The translations under genes and the position numbers were made by a program. 14,983 nucleotides of DNA from Akkermansiaceae bacterium UBA7890. GTDB taxonomy: Bacteria; Verrucomicrobiota; Verrucomicrobiia; Verrucomicrobiales; Akkermansiaceae. The notes under the pieces are model-generated. The model had not been told where the DNA came from, ran no database searches, and saw only the letters and a list, made by a program, of their open reading frames with translations. Of this stretch, positions 7,270 to 14,676 are shown piece by piece. Location: assembly GCA_002501065.1 (NCBI GenBank), contig DLRK01000140.1, forward strand, positions 1,435 through 16,417, read 5' to 3'. The first letter of the stretch is position 1, and each line of letters starts with the position of its first letter.

Positions 7270-7794
7270 ATGGCCGACGCTGACACTCTCCGTGCTGCCC
7301 TTCGCGATGTCCCCGATTTCCCGAAGCCCGGAATCATCTTCAAGGACATCACTCCCATCCTTGGGGACGGCGAACTCTTTCAGACCTCCATCCGGCTGCT
7401 GGCGGAAACAGCCAGTGATGCAGCAATCGACAAGGTGGTGGGCATCGACGCCCGTGGCTTCATCTTCGCGGCAGCGGTAGCAGATCGCCTCAAGGCCGGT
7501 TTTGTGCCCATCCGTAAGAAGGGGAAGCTGCCCTGGAAAACCCGGGAGGCCAGCTACACCCTCGAATACGGCGAGGCCGTGGTAGAGATCCACCAGGACG
7601 CGGTGAACCCCGGCGAGAAGATCCTGCTGGTGGATGATCTCCTCGCCACCGGGGGCACCGCCGCCGCGGCAGTCCGACTCCTTGACCAGTTGGAGGCGGA
7701 AATCGTTTCCGTTTCCTTCCTCATTGAACTGACCTTCCTGGAAGGACGGGCCAAGCTGGGCGATCACTCCATTTCCTCAGTGTTATCCTACTAG
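7270..7794 (+). CDS. apt: Adenine phosphoribosyltransferase
   Basis: This 174-residue cytosolic purine-salvage enzyme forms AMP and pyrophosphate from adenine and PRPP. The PRPP-binding signature is ILLVDDLLATGGTAAAA (118-134). The family N-terminus DVPDFPKPGIIFKDITPIL (13-31) and the GIDARGFIFAAAVA stretch (58-71) are also typical of bacterial Apt. PIRKKGKLPW (80-89) and SYTLEYG (95-101) continue the match. Length is normal (about 170-180). The ATG directly before ADADTLRAAL gives the expected N-terminus, though only a weak purine stretch (GGGAT) lies 12 bases upstream. It is divergent from the heme operon and followed by a likely terminator, so it is probably monocistronic. Confidence 0.96.
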   Translation: MADADTLRAALRDVPDFPKPGIIFKDITPILGDGELFQTSIRLLAETASDAAIDKVVGIDARGFIFAAAVADRLKAGFVPIRKKGKLPWKTREASYTLEYGEAVVEIHQDAVNPGEKILLVDDLLATGGTAAAAVRLLDQLEAEIVSVSFLIELTFLEGRAKLGDHSISSVLSY

Positions 7795-7831
7795 GGAGAA
7801 GGCCATCTCCGCTCGGGACCCTCTTCATACG

Positions 7832-7854
7832 CCTCCGGTTCCACATGCCGGAGG
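7832..7854 (+). repeat. Inverted repeat downstream of apt
   Basis: CCTCCGG (7832-7838) and CCGGAGG (7848-7854) form a perfect 7-bp stem with a 9-nt loop, 37 bases past the apt stop, followed by TTCTCTC. It may protect or end the apt transcript. The pyrimidine tract is mixed, so the stronger terminator candidate is the one further downstream. Confidence 0.35.
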
Positions 7855-7924
7855 TTCTCTCGCCACTCGTCGGGCGACTGTGAAGAACTGATCACCGCAT
7901 CGTGACGAAAGGATCCCTTCGCGA

Positions 7925-7949
7925 AAAACAAAGCCCTCGGGGCATTTTT
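7925..7949. terminator. Rho-independent type terminator after apt
   Basis: An A-rich stretch (AAAAACAAA, from 7924) precedes a short GC stem, GCCC (7933-7936) and GGGC (7940-7943), with a TCG loop. ATTTTT follows at 7944-7949. On the other strand the stem is followed by TTTGTTTTTC, so it could work in both directions. The 4-bp GC core is short, which limits confidence. It separates apt from the downstream protease-fusion gene. Confidence 0.5.
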
Positions 7950-7988
7950 CCCGGTAGCGCTTCTGGTTGAGACACGTTAACCTGTCCC

Positions 7989-10247
7989 ATGCGCGGATTT
8001 TCCGTCTCCCTGTTCTCCCTGGCCTGCACATTCTCCCCGGTGCTTGGCCAGGACACCCCCGAACCGGACAAAGACCCGCCCGGCAAGAGGACGGAAGAAC
8101 CATCCCAACCCGAGGAAGCGGAAACGACTCCGGCCGAGGCCGTGCAGTCCGTGGAGGAACTGGCCAGACTGGCACGTCGTTCTGCGGTGGTCATCCGCCA
8201 CGGTGGACGGGCTGGAGGAGAAGGCGGCACGGGAAGCGGCTTCGTAATCTCCCGGGATGGGCTTATCGCCACCTGCGCACACGTGATCGGAGAATCACGT
8301 CCGCTCACCGTCCATTTCGACGACGGCTCCGACTACAAGGTGACCAGCATCCATGCCTGGGATGCCAAGCTCGACCTCGCGGTCCTGCAGATCGACTCCG
8401 GGGACAGAACATTCGAACCGATCAGACTGGCGGAAGCCAATTCCATCACCCAGGGTGCCGAGGTGGTGGCCATGGGTGCGCCACACGGCCTCGAATTCAG
8501 TGTGGTAAGGGGCGTGCTCTCCGCCCTGCGGGACTTCGATGGACGCTCTCTCCTCCAGGTTGCCATTCCGGTGGAACCCGGCAACAGCGGCGGCCCCCTC
8601 CTCGATCGTGAGGGCCGGGTGCACGGCCTGCTCACCATGAAGTCGGCAATCACCGACAATCTTGGCTTCGCTGTTCCGGTGAGCGCCCTCCACCGTCTCC
8701 TGGAAAAACCCAACACCATCCGCATGGAGAAATGGCTCACCATCGGCAAACTCGACCCCAAGCGCTGGAGAACCCTCATGGGATCTACCTGGAAGCAGCG
8801 GGCTGGCCGCATTATCGTTGATAACCCGGGTGACAGCTTCGGTGGGCGCAGCCTCTGTCTTTCACAGCGGAAGAACCCCGAACTTCCCTACGAAGTGGCC
8901 GTCGAGGTCATCCTCGACGATGAAGCCGGGGCCGCCGGACTCGCCTTCGAATCGGACGGCGGAACCCGGCACTACGGATTCTACCCCAGCAGCGGCAATC
9001 TCCGTCTCACGCGCTTCGACGGCCCTGACGTCTTCACCTGGAACATCCTCCGGCAACTCCAGAGCGACGCCTACCACGCGGGTGAGTGGAACCGCCTGCG
9101 CGTCCGCGTGGAAGAACGGAAGATCACCTGCTTCGTCAATGGCGAGAAGGTGATCGAGCTGGAAGATGATACTCTCCGTGACGGGCAGGTGGGACTGACC
9201 AAGTTCCGTCAGACCGTGGCGACCTTCCGCAACTTTCGACTCGGATCCAATCTCGCGGAGGAGGCCACCCCACCTGAACTTCTCACCAGTCTCGAGAAGC
9301 ATATTGCCCGGCTTAAGGTAAACCCGGAAAACGAAAAGGCTCTCGAACAGCTGAGCCGGACACCCGACCTCGCCCGCCCCCGTCTCAGGCGCGAAGTGGA
9401 GGCCCTGCGGGCACAGGCCGATGCCCTGGAGAAACAATCGCGTACCATCCACCGCCGCGCGATCGCGAATCAGATTTCCAGAACCCTTGCGGGGGACGAA
9501 GACGACCGCACCTTCCGGGCGGGCCTCCTTATCGCCCGCCTCGACAACACTGAAATACGGGTGAACGACTACCTTGAGGAAGTCGAGCGGATGGCATCCG
9601 AAATCGGGGAAAGTGTCCCTGAAAAGGCCGGAACTGCCCAGAGAATCGAAGCGGTGCGCAACTATCTGTTCAAGGACAACGGATTCCACGGCAGCCGAAG
9701 CGATTACTACAACCGCTCCAACAGCTACCTGAATGAAGTGATCGACGATCGTGAGGGCATTCCCATCACCCTCTCCCTTCTCTTTGTGGAACTGGCACGC
9801 CGAGTGGGTGCGGAAATCCATGGTCTCGGCCTGCCCGGCCATTTTGCGGCCTGTTACGAAGCAGATGGAAAGCGTATCATCATTGACCCCTTCGAGGGCG
9901 GCGTGACCATGAGCGAGGAGGACGCCGACGCCCTCCTCTTCGACGCTGGAATTGGTGGCAAATCTGCCGGGATGGAAGCGGCCAGACCCAAAGAGATCGT
10001 AACCCGCATGCTTCGCAACCTGCAGGCTATCGCAATCGAGGAGAAGGAGTTCTCCGACGCCCTCAGCTATGTTGGCATCATCGTAGATCTCAATCCCGAT
10101 TCATCGCAGGACCGCCTGAACCGCGCCCTTCTCAACCTCCAGATCGACAACACCGAGCAGGCAAAACCAGATCTCCAGTGGATCCTTGATAACGAACCGG
10201 AGGGCATCCACCTGGGAAGGATCAGGGATCTGTTCGACCGTCTGTAG
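7989..10247 (+). CDS. Secreted HtrA-like protease / beta-sandwich / SirB1 (transglutaminase-like) fusion protein
   Basis: This 752-residue exported protein has three parts. Residues 1-20 are a signal peptide (cleavage near VLG/QD), followed by an acidic, Pro-rich linker (21-52). Residues about 55-240 are a trypsin-like peptidase of the HtrA/Deg type with His98 (ATCAHVI), Asp129 (LDLAVLQI) and Ser200 (EPGNSGGPLL). No PDZ domain follows. Instead, about 250-420 look like a concanavalin-type beta-sandwich as in 3-keto-disaccharide hydrolase/laminin-G-like domains (AGLAFESDGG, GEWNRLRVRVEERKITCFVNG, DGQVGLTKF). A charged helical linker follows (about 430-500). About 505-750 match the SirB1/transglutaminase-like family: YYNRSNSYLNEVIDDREGIP, LGLPGHFAACY (His618) and IIDPFEGG (Asp633), then helical repeats. 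The papain-type Cys position appears to be Thr/Ser (REGIPITLS), so this module is probably not a classical transglutaminase. A periplasmic or envelope role is inferred. Confidence 0.85.
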   Translation: MRGFSVSLFSLACTFSPVLGQDTPEPDKDPPGKRTEEPSQPEEAETTPAEAVQSVEELARLARRSAVVIRHGGRAGGEGGTGSGFVISRDGLIATCAHVIGESRPLTVHFDDGSDYKVTSIHAWDAKLDLAVLQIDSGDRTFEPIRLAEANSITQGAEVVAMGAPHGLEFSVVRGVLSALRDFDGRSLLQVAIPVEPGNSGGPLLDREGRVHGLLTMKSAITDNLGFAVPVSALHRLLEKPNTIRMEKWLTIGKLDPKRWRTLMGSTWKQRAGRIIVDNPGDSFGGRSLCLSQRKNPELPYEVAVEVILDDEAGAAGLAFESDGGTRHYGFYPSSGNLRLTRFDGPDVFTWNILRQLQSDAYHAGEWNRLRVRVEERKITCFVNGEKVIELEDDTLRDGQVGLTKFRQTVATFRNFRLGSNLAEEATPPELLTSLEKHIARLKVNPENEKALEQLSRTPDLARPRLRREVEALRAQADALEKQSRTIHRRAIANQISRTLAGDEDDRTFRAGLLIARLDNTEIRVNDYLEEVERMASEIGESVPEKAGTAQRIEAVRNYLFKDNGFHGSRSDYYNRSNSYLNEVIDDREGIPITLSLLFVELARRVGAEIHGLGLPGHFAACYEADGKRIIIDPFEGGVTMSEEDADALLFDAGIGGKSAGMEAARPKEIVTRMLRNLQAIAIEEKEFSDALSYVGIIVDLNPDSSQDRLNRALLNLQIDNTEQAKPDLQWILDNEPEGIHLGRIRDLFDRL

Positions 10248-10347
10248 ATACGGGACATCCGGCACCACTCCAATCGTCACACCTCCATTCCTGCAGGCCC
10301 TCATTCGCGAACTTTCCATTTCGCCTCCCTTCCCCCACACTAGCCCC

Positions 10348-13107
10348 GTGGCAACCCAAGTGCCCCCCGATCCCGTCCCCGAGATCCTCAATCCCGATCG
10401 ACTCGTGGAATTTCCCGCGGGCGAACGACTGCTTCTCTACAAGGATTACATGGCGGAGGAGAATGCCCGCCTCCAAAAGGTGCACGATGAGGGGGGCGGC
10501 GGGTGCGAGGTGGCTGCTCTCCGTTCCGCCGTAGTAGACGGACTTCTCCGTTCCCTGTTCCAGACCGCGATTCTCCGCCCCCCCGTGCCCGGTCACGTCA
10601 CCCTCGTGGCTAACGGCGGTTACGGGCGCAGCCTGCTCAATCCCGGTTCCGACATCGACCTTCTCTTTCTCCTTCCACGGGCTTCCCATACTATCGACAA
10701 GCGTCTGAAAAAACTGATCGAGGACGTGCTCTATCCTCTCTTCGATCTCGGATTCAAGGTCGGCCACGCCTCCCGCTCCATTCCAGAATGCATCTCAGAA
10801 GCCAAACGCGATCCCATTACCCGGACTTCGCTCTTTGATCATCGTCAACTCTGTGGAGACACGGTCCTTTACGAGAAATTCGCTCGACGCTTCCGTCAGG
10901 ATTGCATCCTCAGGGATCAGGTCCGCTTCTTTGAAGAGCGCCGCTCCGACATCGAAGAACGCTACCTTAGATTCTCGTCCACTGTCTTCCTGCAGGAACC
11001 GAATCTGAAGGAAAGCCCTGGCGGCATGCGCGACTTCCACAATCTGCTGTGGATTTCCGACGCACTCTTCGGCACCCGTGACCTCGAGGAACTGCGCGCG
11101 CGCGGCACCCTCACTGCCAACGCCTGCAATGAACTGTGTGAGGGTTTCGATTTTCTCCATCGAGTCCGCAACTGCCTGCACTATCATACCGGCAAAGCCA
11201 CCGACATCCTCACCCTGCGGTTCCAGGGAGTTGTCACCGAAGCCTTCCATTACCGTCACAAGACCAAACTACGCCGCATTGAAGCCCTCATGCGGGACTA
11301 CTATCTGCACACGCGGGACATTCACCAGCACACTGCCAGCGTCTTTGAAATCGCTGAGATCGAAACGCCAGTCCTGCGCCCGTTCCGCCTTTCCTCCTGG
11401 ATGCCATTCAGCAGAAAAGCCGGGATCAAGAAATTTGACGGCTTCGTTGCCGAGGAGGGCCGACTTTCCGCCGAACATGACGGGATCTTCGACGATGATT
11501 CCGGTCGACTTCTGCGTCTCTTCCTCCATTGCCAGAAACACCATCTCCGCCCCTCCCCGCCCCTGCGCAAACTCATCAAGGCCAACTGGGACAAGATCGA
11601 CAAGGCCTTCAACTACAACCGGGAAAACCGCCGCACCTTCCGGACGATCCTGGAAAAAAAGGGACAAGTCGCGCGCACTCTCCGACTCATGCACCGTTGT
11701 GGGGTGCTGGGCCGTTACTTCCCCGAGTTCGGCGCCCTGGAATGCCTCGTCCAACACGAGTTCTTTCACCGCTATACTGCCGATGAGCACACCCTGCGCT
11801 GCATCGATCAACTCGACGCCCTCATCGAATCCGACGACCCCGCAGTCGATCGTTACCGGCAACTGCTCATCGATATAGAGGACCCCTACGCACTTTACCT
11901 TGCCGTGCTATTGCACGACTCCGGGAGGGCAGAGAACGTCCGGGAGCATATCGACGGCTCCCAGATCCTGGCCAACAAGGTCTGCAGACGGCTCCAGATA
12001 AGTCACGGCCGTCGACAACTCATCATGTTTCTGGTCGACCACCATCTCACCCTCTGGCGTTTCGCCACCAAGCGAAACATCGATGATCCCGATGTAGTGG
12101 CGGAGTTCGCCGACCTCATGAAGAATCGGCGATTCATGGATGCCCTGTTGCTCTTCACCTACGCAGACTCCAATGGCACCAACGAGGAAGCCTGGAGCCC
12201 TTGGAAGGAAGCCCTTATCGTGCAACTCTACAGATCTGCCCGGGCTGTCCTCAAGAAGGGATACGGGGCCTACGATGCGGAATTCCGCAGCAAGCTCGAG
12301 AATCTTCGGAAGAAGGTCCGGAGCGATCTGCACAAGCGCTACGCCGAAATCACGGACGAGCATTTCCAGCAGATGCCAAAACGCTACTTCCGCTACCGCG
12401 ATGCTCTGAGTGTGGGGATCCACATCCGCGCCATCTGGCAATACTTCGATCGCCGACGCCGACGCCCGGACACTCCTTTCGAGTCCGCCGTGCAGTGGCT
12501 CGAGTATCCCGACCAGGGTTACACCGAACTCACCGTGGTGACCCACGACCGCCACCTTCTCCTCGAGAAGATCTGCTGTTCCCTGGCTGCCCACGAAATC
12601 AACATCCTCTCTGCGGATATCTACACCCGTGCAGACGGGGTGGCGCTCGACATCTTCCGGGTCTGCACCACCGACATGCAGGCGGTGAGGAACACCTACC
12701 GGCAAATGAGCGTGGTGATGACCCTCTATGAGATCAGCCAGGAAGATCACTACGATCCGACCAGCTATCTTGAGGCCAAGAACAACTTTCTCCGCGGAAA
12801 CAACGACGACGCCATCCCCTTTCCAGTCCGCGCCTACATCGACAACGAAAGCGATCCCAACACCACCGTGATCGAGATCCAGGCCATCGACCGCATCGGA
12901 CTCCTCCACGACCTCCTCTACACCATCAACCAACACGGTCTCGATACCATCCACGCCCGGATCAGCACCGAAAAAGGAGCCGCCCTGGACACCTTTTACG
13001 TCCAGACTCCCGAAGGCGGCGGGAAACTGAACCGGATCGATGCACTCGCCTCCCTGCAGGAGGCCCTCGAAAAGATCATCCTGCCCTCCGGGACCGATCG
13101 CCCCTGA
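10348..13107 (+). CDS. glnD: [Protein-PII] uridylyltransferase/uridylyl-removing enzyme
   Basis: This cytosolic nitrogen sensor adds UMP to, and removes it from, PII signalling proteins in response to glutamine. Domains in order (numbered from GTG 10348, 919 residues) begin with a nucleotidyltransferase with GGYGRSLLNPGSDIDLLFL (about 90-108, catalytic Asp pair in DID). Next is the GlnD-specific helical region with EPNLKESPGGMRDFHNLLW. An HD domain follows with DEHTLRCID and LLHDSGR (His523-Asp524), then two C-terminal ACT domains (about 725-800 and 838-910) for glutamine binding. Length is close to the usual 850-950. The frame extends upstream to an ATG at 10186, but that would overlap the previous gene by 62 bases and add 54 residues unlike the family, so GTG 10348 is preferred; no clear ribosome binding site supports either. 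The HD loop is less conserved than the usual HDIAKGRGGDHS pattern. No glnB or glnA is visible in the window. Confidence 0.93.
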   Translation: MATQVPPDPVPEILNPDRLVEFPAGERLLLYKDYMAEENARLQKVHDEGGGGCEVAALRSAVVDGLLRSLFQTAILRPPVPGHVTLVANGGYGRSLLNPGSDIDLLFLLPRASHTIDKRLKKLIEDVLYPLFDLGFKVGHASRSIPECISEAKRDPITRTSLFDHRQLCGDTVLYEKFARRFRQDCILRDQVRFFEERRSDIEERYLRFSSTVFLQEPNLKESPGGMRDFHNLLWISDALFGTRDLEELRARGTLTANACNELCEGFDFLHRVRNCLHYHTGKATDILTLRFQGVVTEAFHYRHKTKLRRIEALMRDYYLHTRDIHQHTASVFEIAEIETPVLRPFRLSSWMPFSRKAGIKKFDGFVAEEGRLSAEHDGIFDDDSGRLLRLFLHCQKHHLRPSPPLRKLIKANWDKIDKAFNYNRENRRTFRTILEKKGQVARTLRLMHRCGVLGRYFPEFGALECLVQHEFFHRYTADEHTLRCIDQLDALIESDDPAVDRYRQLLIDIEDPYALYLAVLLHDSGRAENVREHIDGSQILANKVCRRLQISHGRRQLIMFLVDHHLTLWRFATKRNIDDPDVVAEFADLMKNRRFMDALLLFTYADSNGTNEEAWSPWKEALIVQLYRSARAVLKKGYGAYDAEFRSKLENLRKKVRSDLHKRYAEITDEHFQQMPKRYFRYRDALSVGIHIRAIWQYFDRRRRRPDTPFESAVQWLEYPDQGYTELTVVTHDRHLLLEKICCSLAAHEINILSADIYTRADGVALDIFRVCTTDMQAVRNTYRQMSVVMTLYEISQEDHYDPTSYLEAKNNFLRGNNDDAIPFPVRAYIDNESDPNTTVIEIQAIDRIGLLHDLLYTINQHGLDTIHARISTEKGAALDTFYVQTPEGGGKLNRIDALASLQEALEKIILPSGTDRP

Positions 13108-13197
13108 ACAAACTCCCCCAGAGACTGCGCTTCATCACCGGATACTTCCTCCCCCCGATCCGACTTGAGTCGTTCACCGCCATCCCCGGCACCCCTG

Positions 13198-13212
13198 CTG
13201 TCTGAAAGACAG
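13198..13212. terminator. Hairpin between convergent glnD and carboxypeptidase genes
   Basis: CTGTCT and AGACAG form a perfect 6-bp stem with a GAA triloop in the 130-base convergent gap. A longer inverted repeat, CGATCCG (about 13157-13163) and CGGATCG (about 13220-13226), encloses it and could give a larger cruciform-like stem. No T-run follows on either strand, so intrinsic termination is only a possibility. Confidence 0.3.
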
Positions 13213-13237
13213 GACTACCCCGGATCGACCCACCGGA

Positions 13238-14200
13238 TTACGGCCGCGGGTCAGGCACTACCAGTCTTTCGCGAACGACATCCCTGGTGAGCGCTCCCCC
13301 ATTCACCCACTGCTCGTAAAGAGCCCAGCCCTGCTGGACGAGACTCTGGGTCCGCCCAAAGCGGTCCTGACTGCCAATTACCACGCAGATAAGGCGGCGC
13401 GGGGTGAGCCGGGTTGCGCCGTCCGGTAACTTTTCGACCACAGGCTTCAGTTCGGAACTGGTGGCCAGACACTGCCCTGCCAGCCTGGTCATTCCGGTCT
13501 TGATTCCATTGATATTCTGCTGTCCCAGCAGCTTGTTGGTGTTCTGCACCTTGAATCCTCTGGTAGTGCCCTCGTGCTGAAAACTCAGATTGCGGCTTTT
13601 CTGTTTCACAAAGAAGGCGAATCCGGGTTCCCGCATGGCATAAATGCAGAGCCGTGCCATGTCCGTGGCGGTCGAGTAGCCTCGCCTCCTGGATAGATTA
13701 AGCCCATGCGGGTTAACAAACCTGGTCCTTTTCATGCCCAGTTCCTTGGCCAGGGTGTTCATCTCCGTCACAAAGGCCTTCACCGGATCTCCCGTTCGGC
13801 CCCGGGCCTGCAGGAGGTCGTAGCCCACGTGGTGGGCAAGCGACTGGGCCGCTGAGTTGTCCGATCCCAGGAGCGCAGAATAGAGCGCATTCCGCAGAGA
13901 AATACGGTCACCCGGAAACAGGCCCATTGGATTCGAGCCTGCCAGACTGGCAACTGAGGGCGGCACAACCATCTCCGTTCCCAGATCGGTCCTGGTGATC
14001 TTGGCCCAATCCAGAACGATCATTGCGGTAGCCACCTTGGTCAGGCTTGCTACTGGCTTCTTATCCAAAGCCGCCTGGGCCAGGAGAATCCGGCCGGAAT
14101 TGGCCTCCACCACAAAGTAGGCCTCTCCGGCAAGGGTGGCCATGGTGCCCAAAACAAGAAGAAAGGAAAGGATCAGACGGACAGGGAGACAATTTGTCAC
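13238..14200 (-). CDS. D-alanyl-D-alanine carboxypeptidase (penicillin-binding protein, S11 family)
   Basis: This exported peptidoglycan enzyme removes the terminal D-Ala from stem pentapeptides. From the GTG at 14200 it is 320 residues with a signal peptide (PVRLILSFLLVLGTMATLAGEA, cleavage near residue 27). All three penicilloyl-serine motifs are present: SLTK (52-55, nucleophile Ser52), SDN (113-115) and KTG (234-236) within NGIKTGMT. The opening AYFVVEANSGRILL (27-40) and FVNPHGLN (161-168) are family hallmarks. The protein ends after about 60 further residues without the usual PBP5 C-terminal beta domain and amphipathic anchor, so it may be soluble in the periplasm. An in-frame ATG at 14257 (MWWVGLGGYIS) is the alternative start. 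It is less likely because it would extend past the palindrome at 14217-14230 and lengthen the signal region. The subtype (DacA, DacF or similar) cannot be fixed by eye. Confidence 0.9.
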   Translation of the reverse strand: MTNCLPVRLILSFLLVLGTMATLAGEAYFVVEANSGRILLAQAALDKKPVASLTKVATAMIVLDWAKITRTDLGTEMVVPPSVASLAGSNPMGLFPGDRISLRNALYSALLGSDNSAAQSLAHHVGYDLLQARGRTGDPVKAFVTEMNTLAKELGMKRTRFVNPHGLNLSRRRGYSTATDMARLCIYAMREPGFAFFVKQKSRNLSFQHEGTTRGFKVQNTNKLLGQQNINGIKTGMTRLAGQCLATSSELKPVVEKLPDGATRLTPRRLICVVIGSQDRFGRTQSLVQQGWALYEQWVNGGALTRDVVRERLVVPDPRP

Positions 14201-14216
14201 TGGAAACAATACGCAG

Positions 14217-14230
14217 ATTTCCCGGGAAAT
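14217..14230. promoter_or_regulatory. 14-bp perfect palindrome upstream of the carboxypeptidase, candidate operator
   Basis: ATTTCCCGGGAAAT is a perfect palindrome beginning 17 bases upstream of the GTG start of the carboxypeptidase. On the minus strand TATATT directly precedes its centre and could be a -10 element, which would place the palindrome over the transcription start. This is typical of an operator, but the binding protein is unknown. Confidence 0.35.
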
Positions 14231-14296
14231 ATAGCCCCCCAACCCTACCCACCACAACCCCCAATCCCCGCAGGGGCGGGACTTCCGGCATTTCCC

Positions 14297-14325
14297 TTGC
14301 CGTGGGCAGACCTCCCGGGTAGTTT
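14297..14325 (+). promoter_or_regulatory. Weak sigma70-like promoter candidate
   Basis: TTGCCG (14297-14302) and TAGTTT (14320-14325) are separated by exactly 17 bases on the plus strand and point towards the right-edge gene. Matches to the consensus are 4/6 and 3/6. If used, it would give an untranslated leader of about 345 bases. A competing pair, GTAACA (14498-14503) and TATTAC (14521-14526), also has 17-bp spacing and would give a shorter leader. Confidence 0.22.
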
Positions 14326-14676
14326 TCTTCCCGACACGGAGAAATCTTCGATGCGCATGCTTGGCACTCGATTCCCGGACGGCAGTCTTATCGGCTCCGC
14401 CCTGACACCTGATGGGAACTCCGGACCAGTCGCCCGCTCAACCAAGCGACTGCCCACCTCTCGGGCCAACCGGCCCTTCCTTGCGGGAACGCTACCAGTA
14501 ACACGCCAAGCGAGCGGATTTATTACTAGACTCAATCGAACTCAGGGACAGCGATCTAATCGAATGACGCTACCAACGCCAGTTCTGTCCCCTCTAATTG
14601 AGTATCTTGAGAGTCCGCAGGATGCCATCGATACGCCTGTCGCGTTCCCGCGCGAACCCGAACCGAAACAAAATAC

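Larger units (their letters stand above)
14201..14676. promoter_or_regulatory. Divergent intergenic region and long leader before the right-edge gene
   Basis: These 476 bases separate the carboxypeptidase start from the right-edge ATG. No recognisable gene was found: the open frame from 14297 has no family features, and its IEIEIE part is the repeat of the next gene read in another frame. Visible items are a 14-bp palindrome (14217-14230), a CCCCgcaGGGG hairpin near 14268-14278, GGGCCaaccGGCCC at 14463-14476 and one weak promoter-like pair. The stretch beyond about 14500 is AT-richer than the coding DNA. A structured or regulatory 5' leader is possible but not shown. Confidence 0.4.

Noticed and set aside
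8862..9842. A 326-codon open frame antisense to the protease fusion gene
   Set aside because: It is opposite a coding region with clear motifs and shows no family features of its own.
10186..10347. A 54-residue N-terminal extension of GlnD from ATG 10186
   Set aside because: It overlaps the preceding gene by 62 bases and the peptide is unlike GlnD N-termini; GTG 10348 is preferred.
11908..12954. A 348-codon open frame antisense to glnD
   Set aside because: It lies wholly opposite the HD and ACT domains, which have strong family motifs; its Val/Asp/Gly-rich composition is a mirror of glnD codon use.
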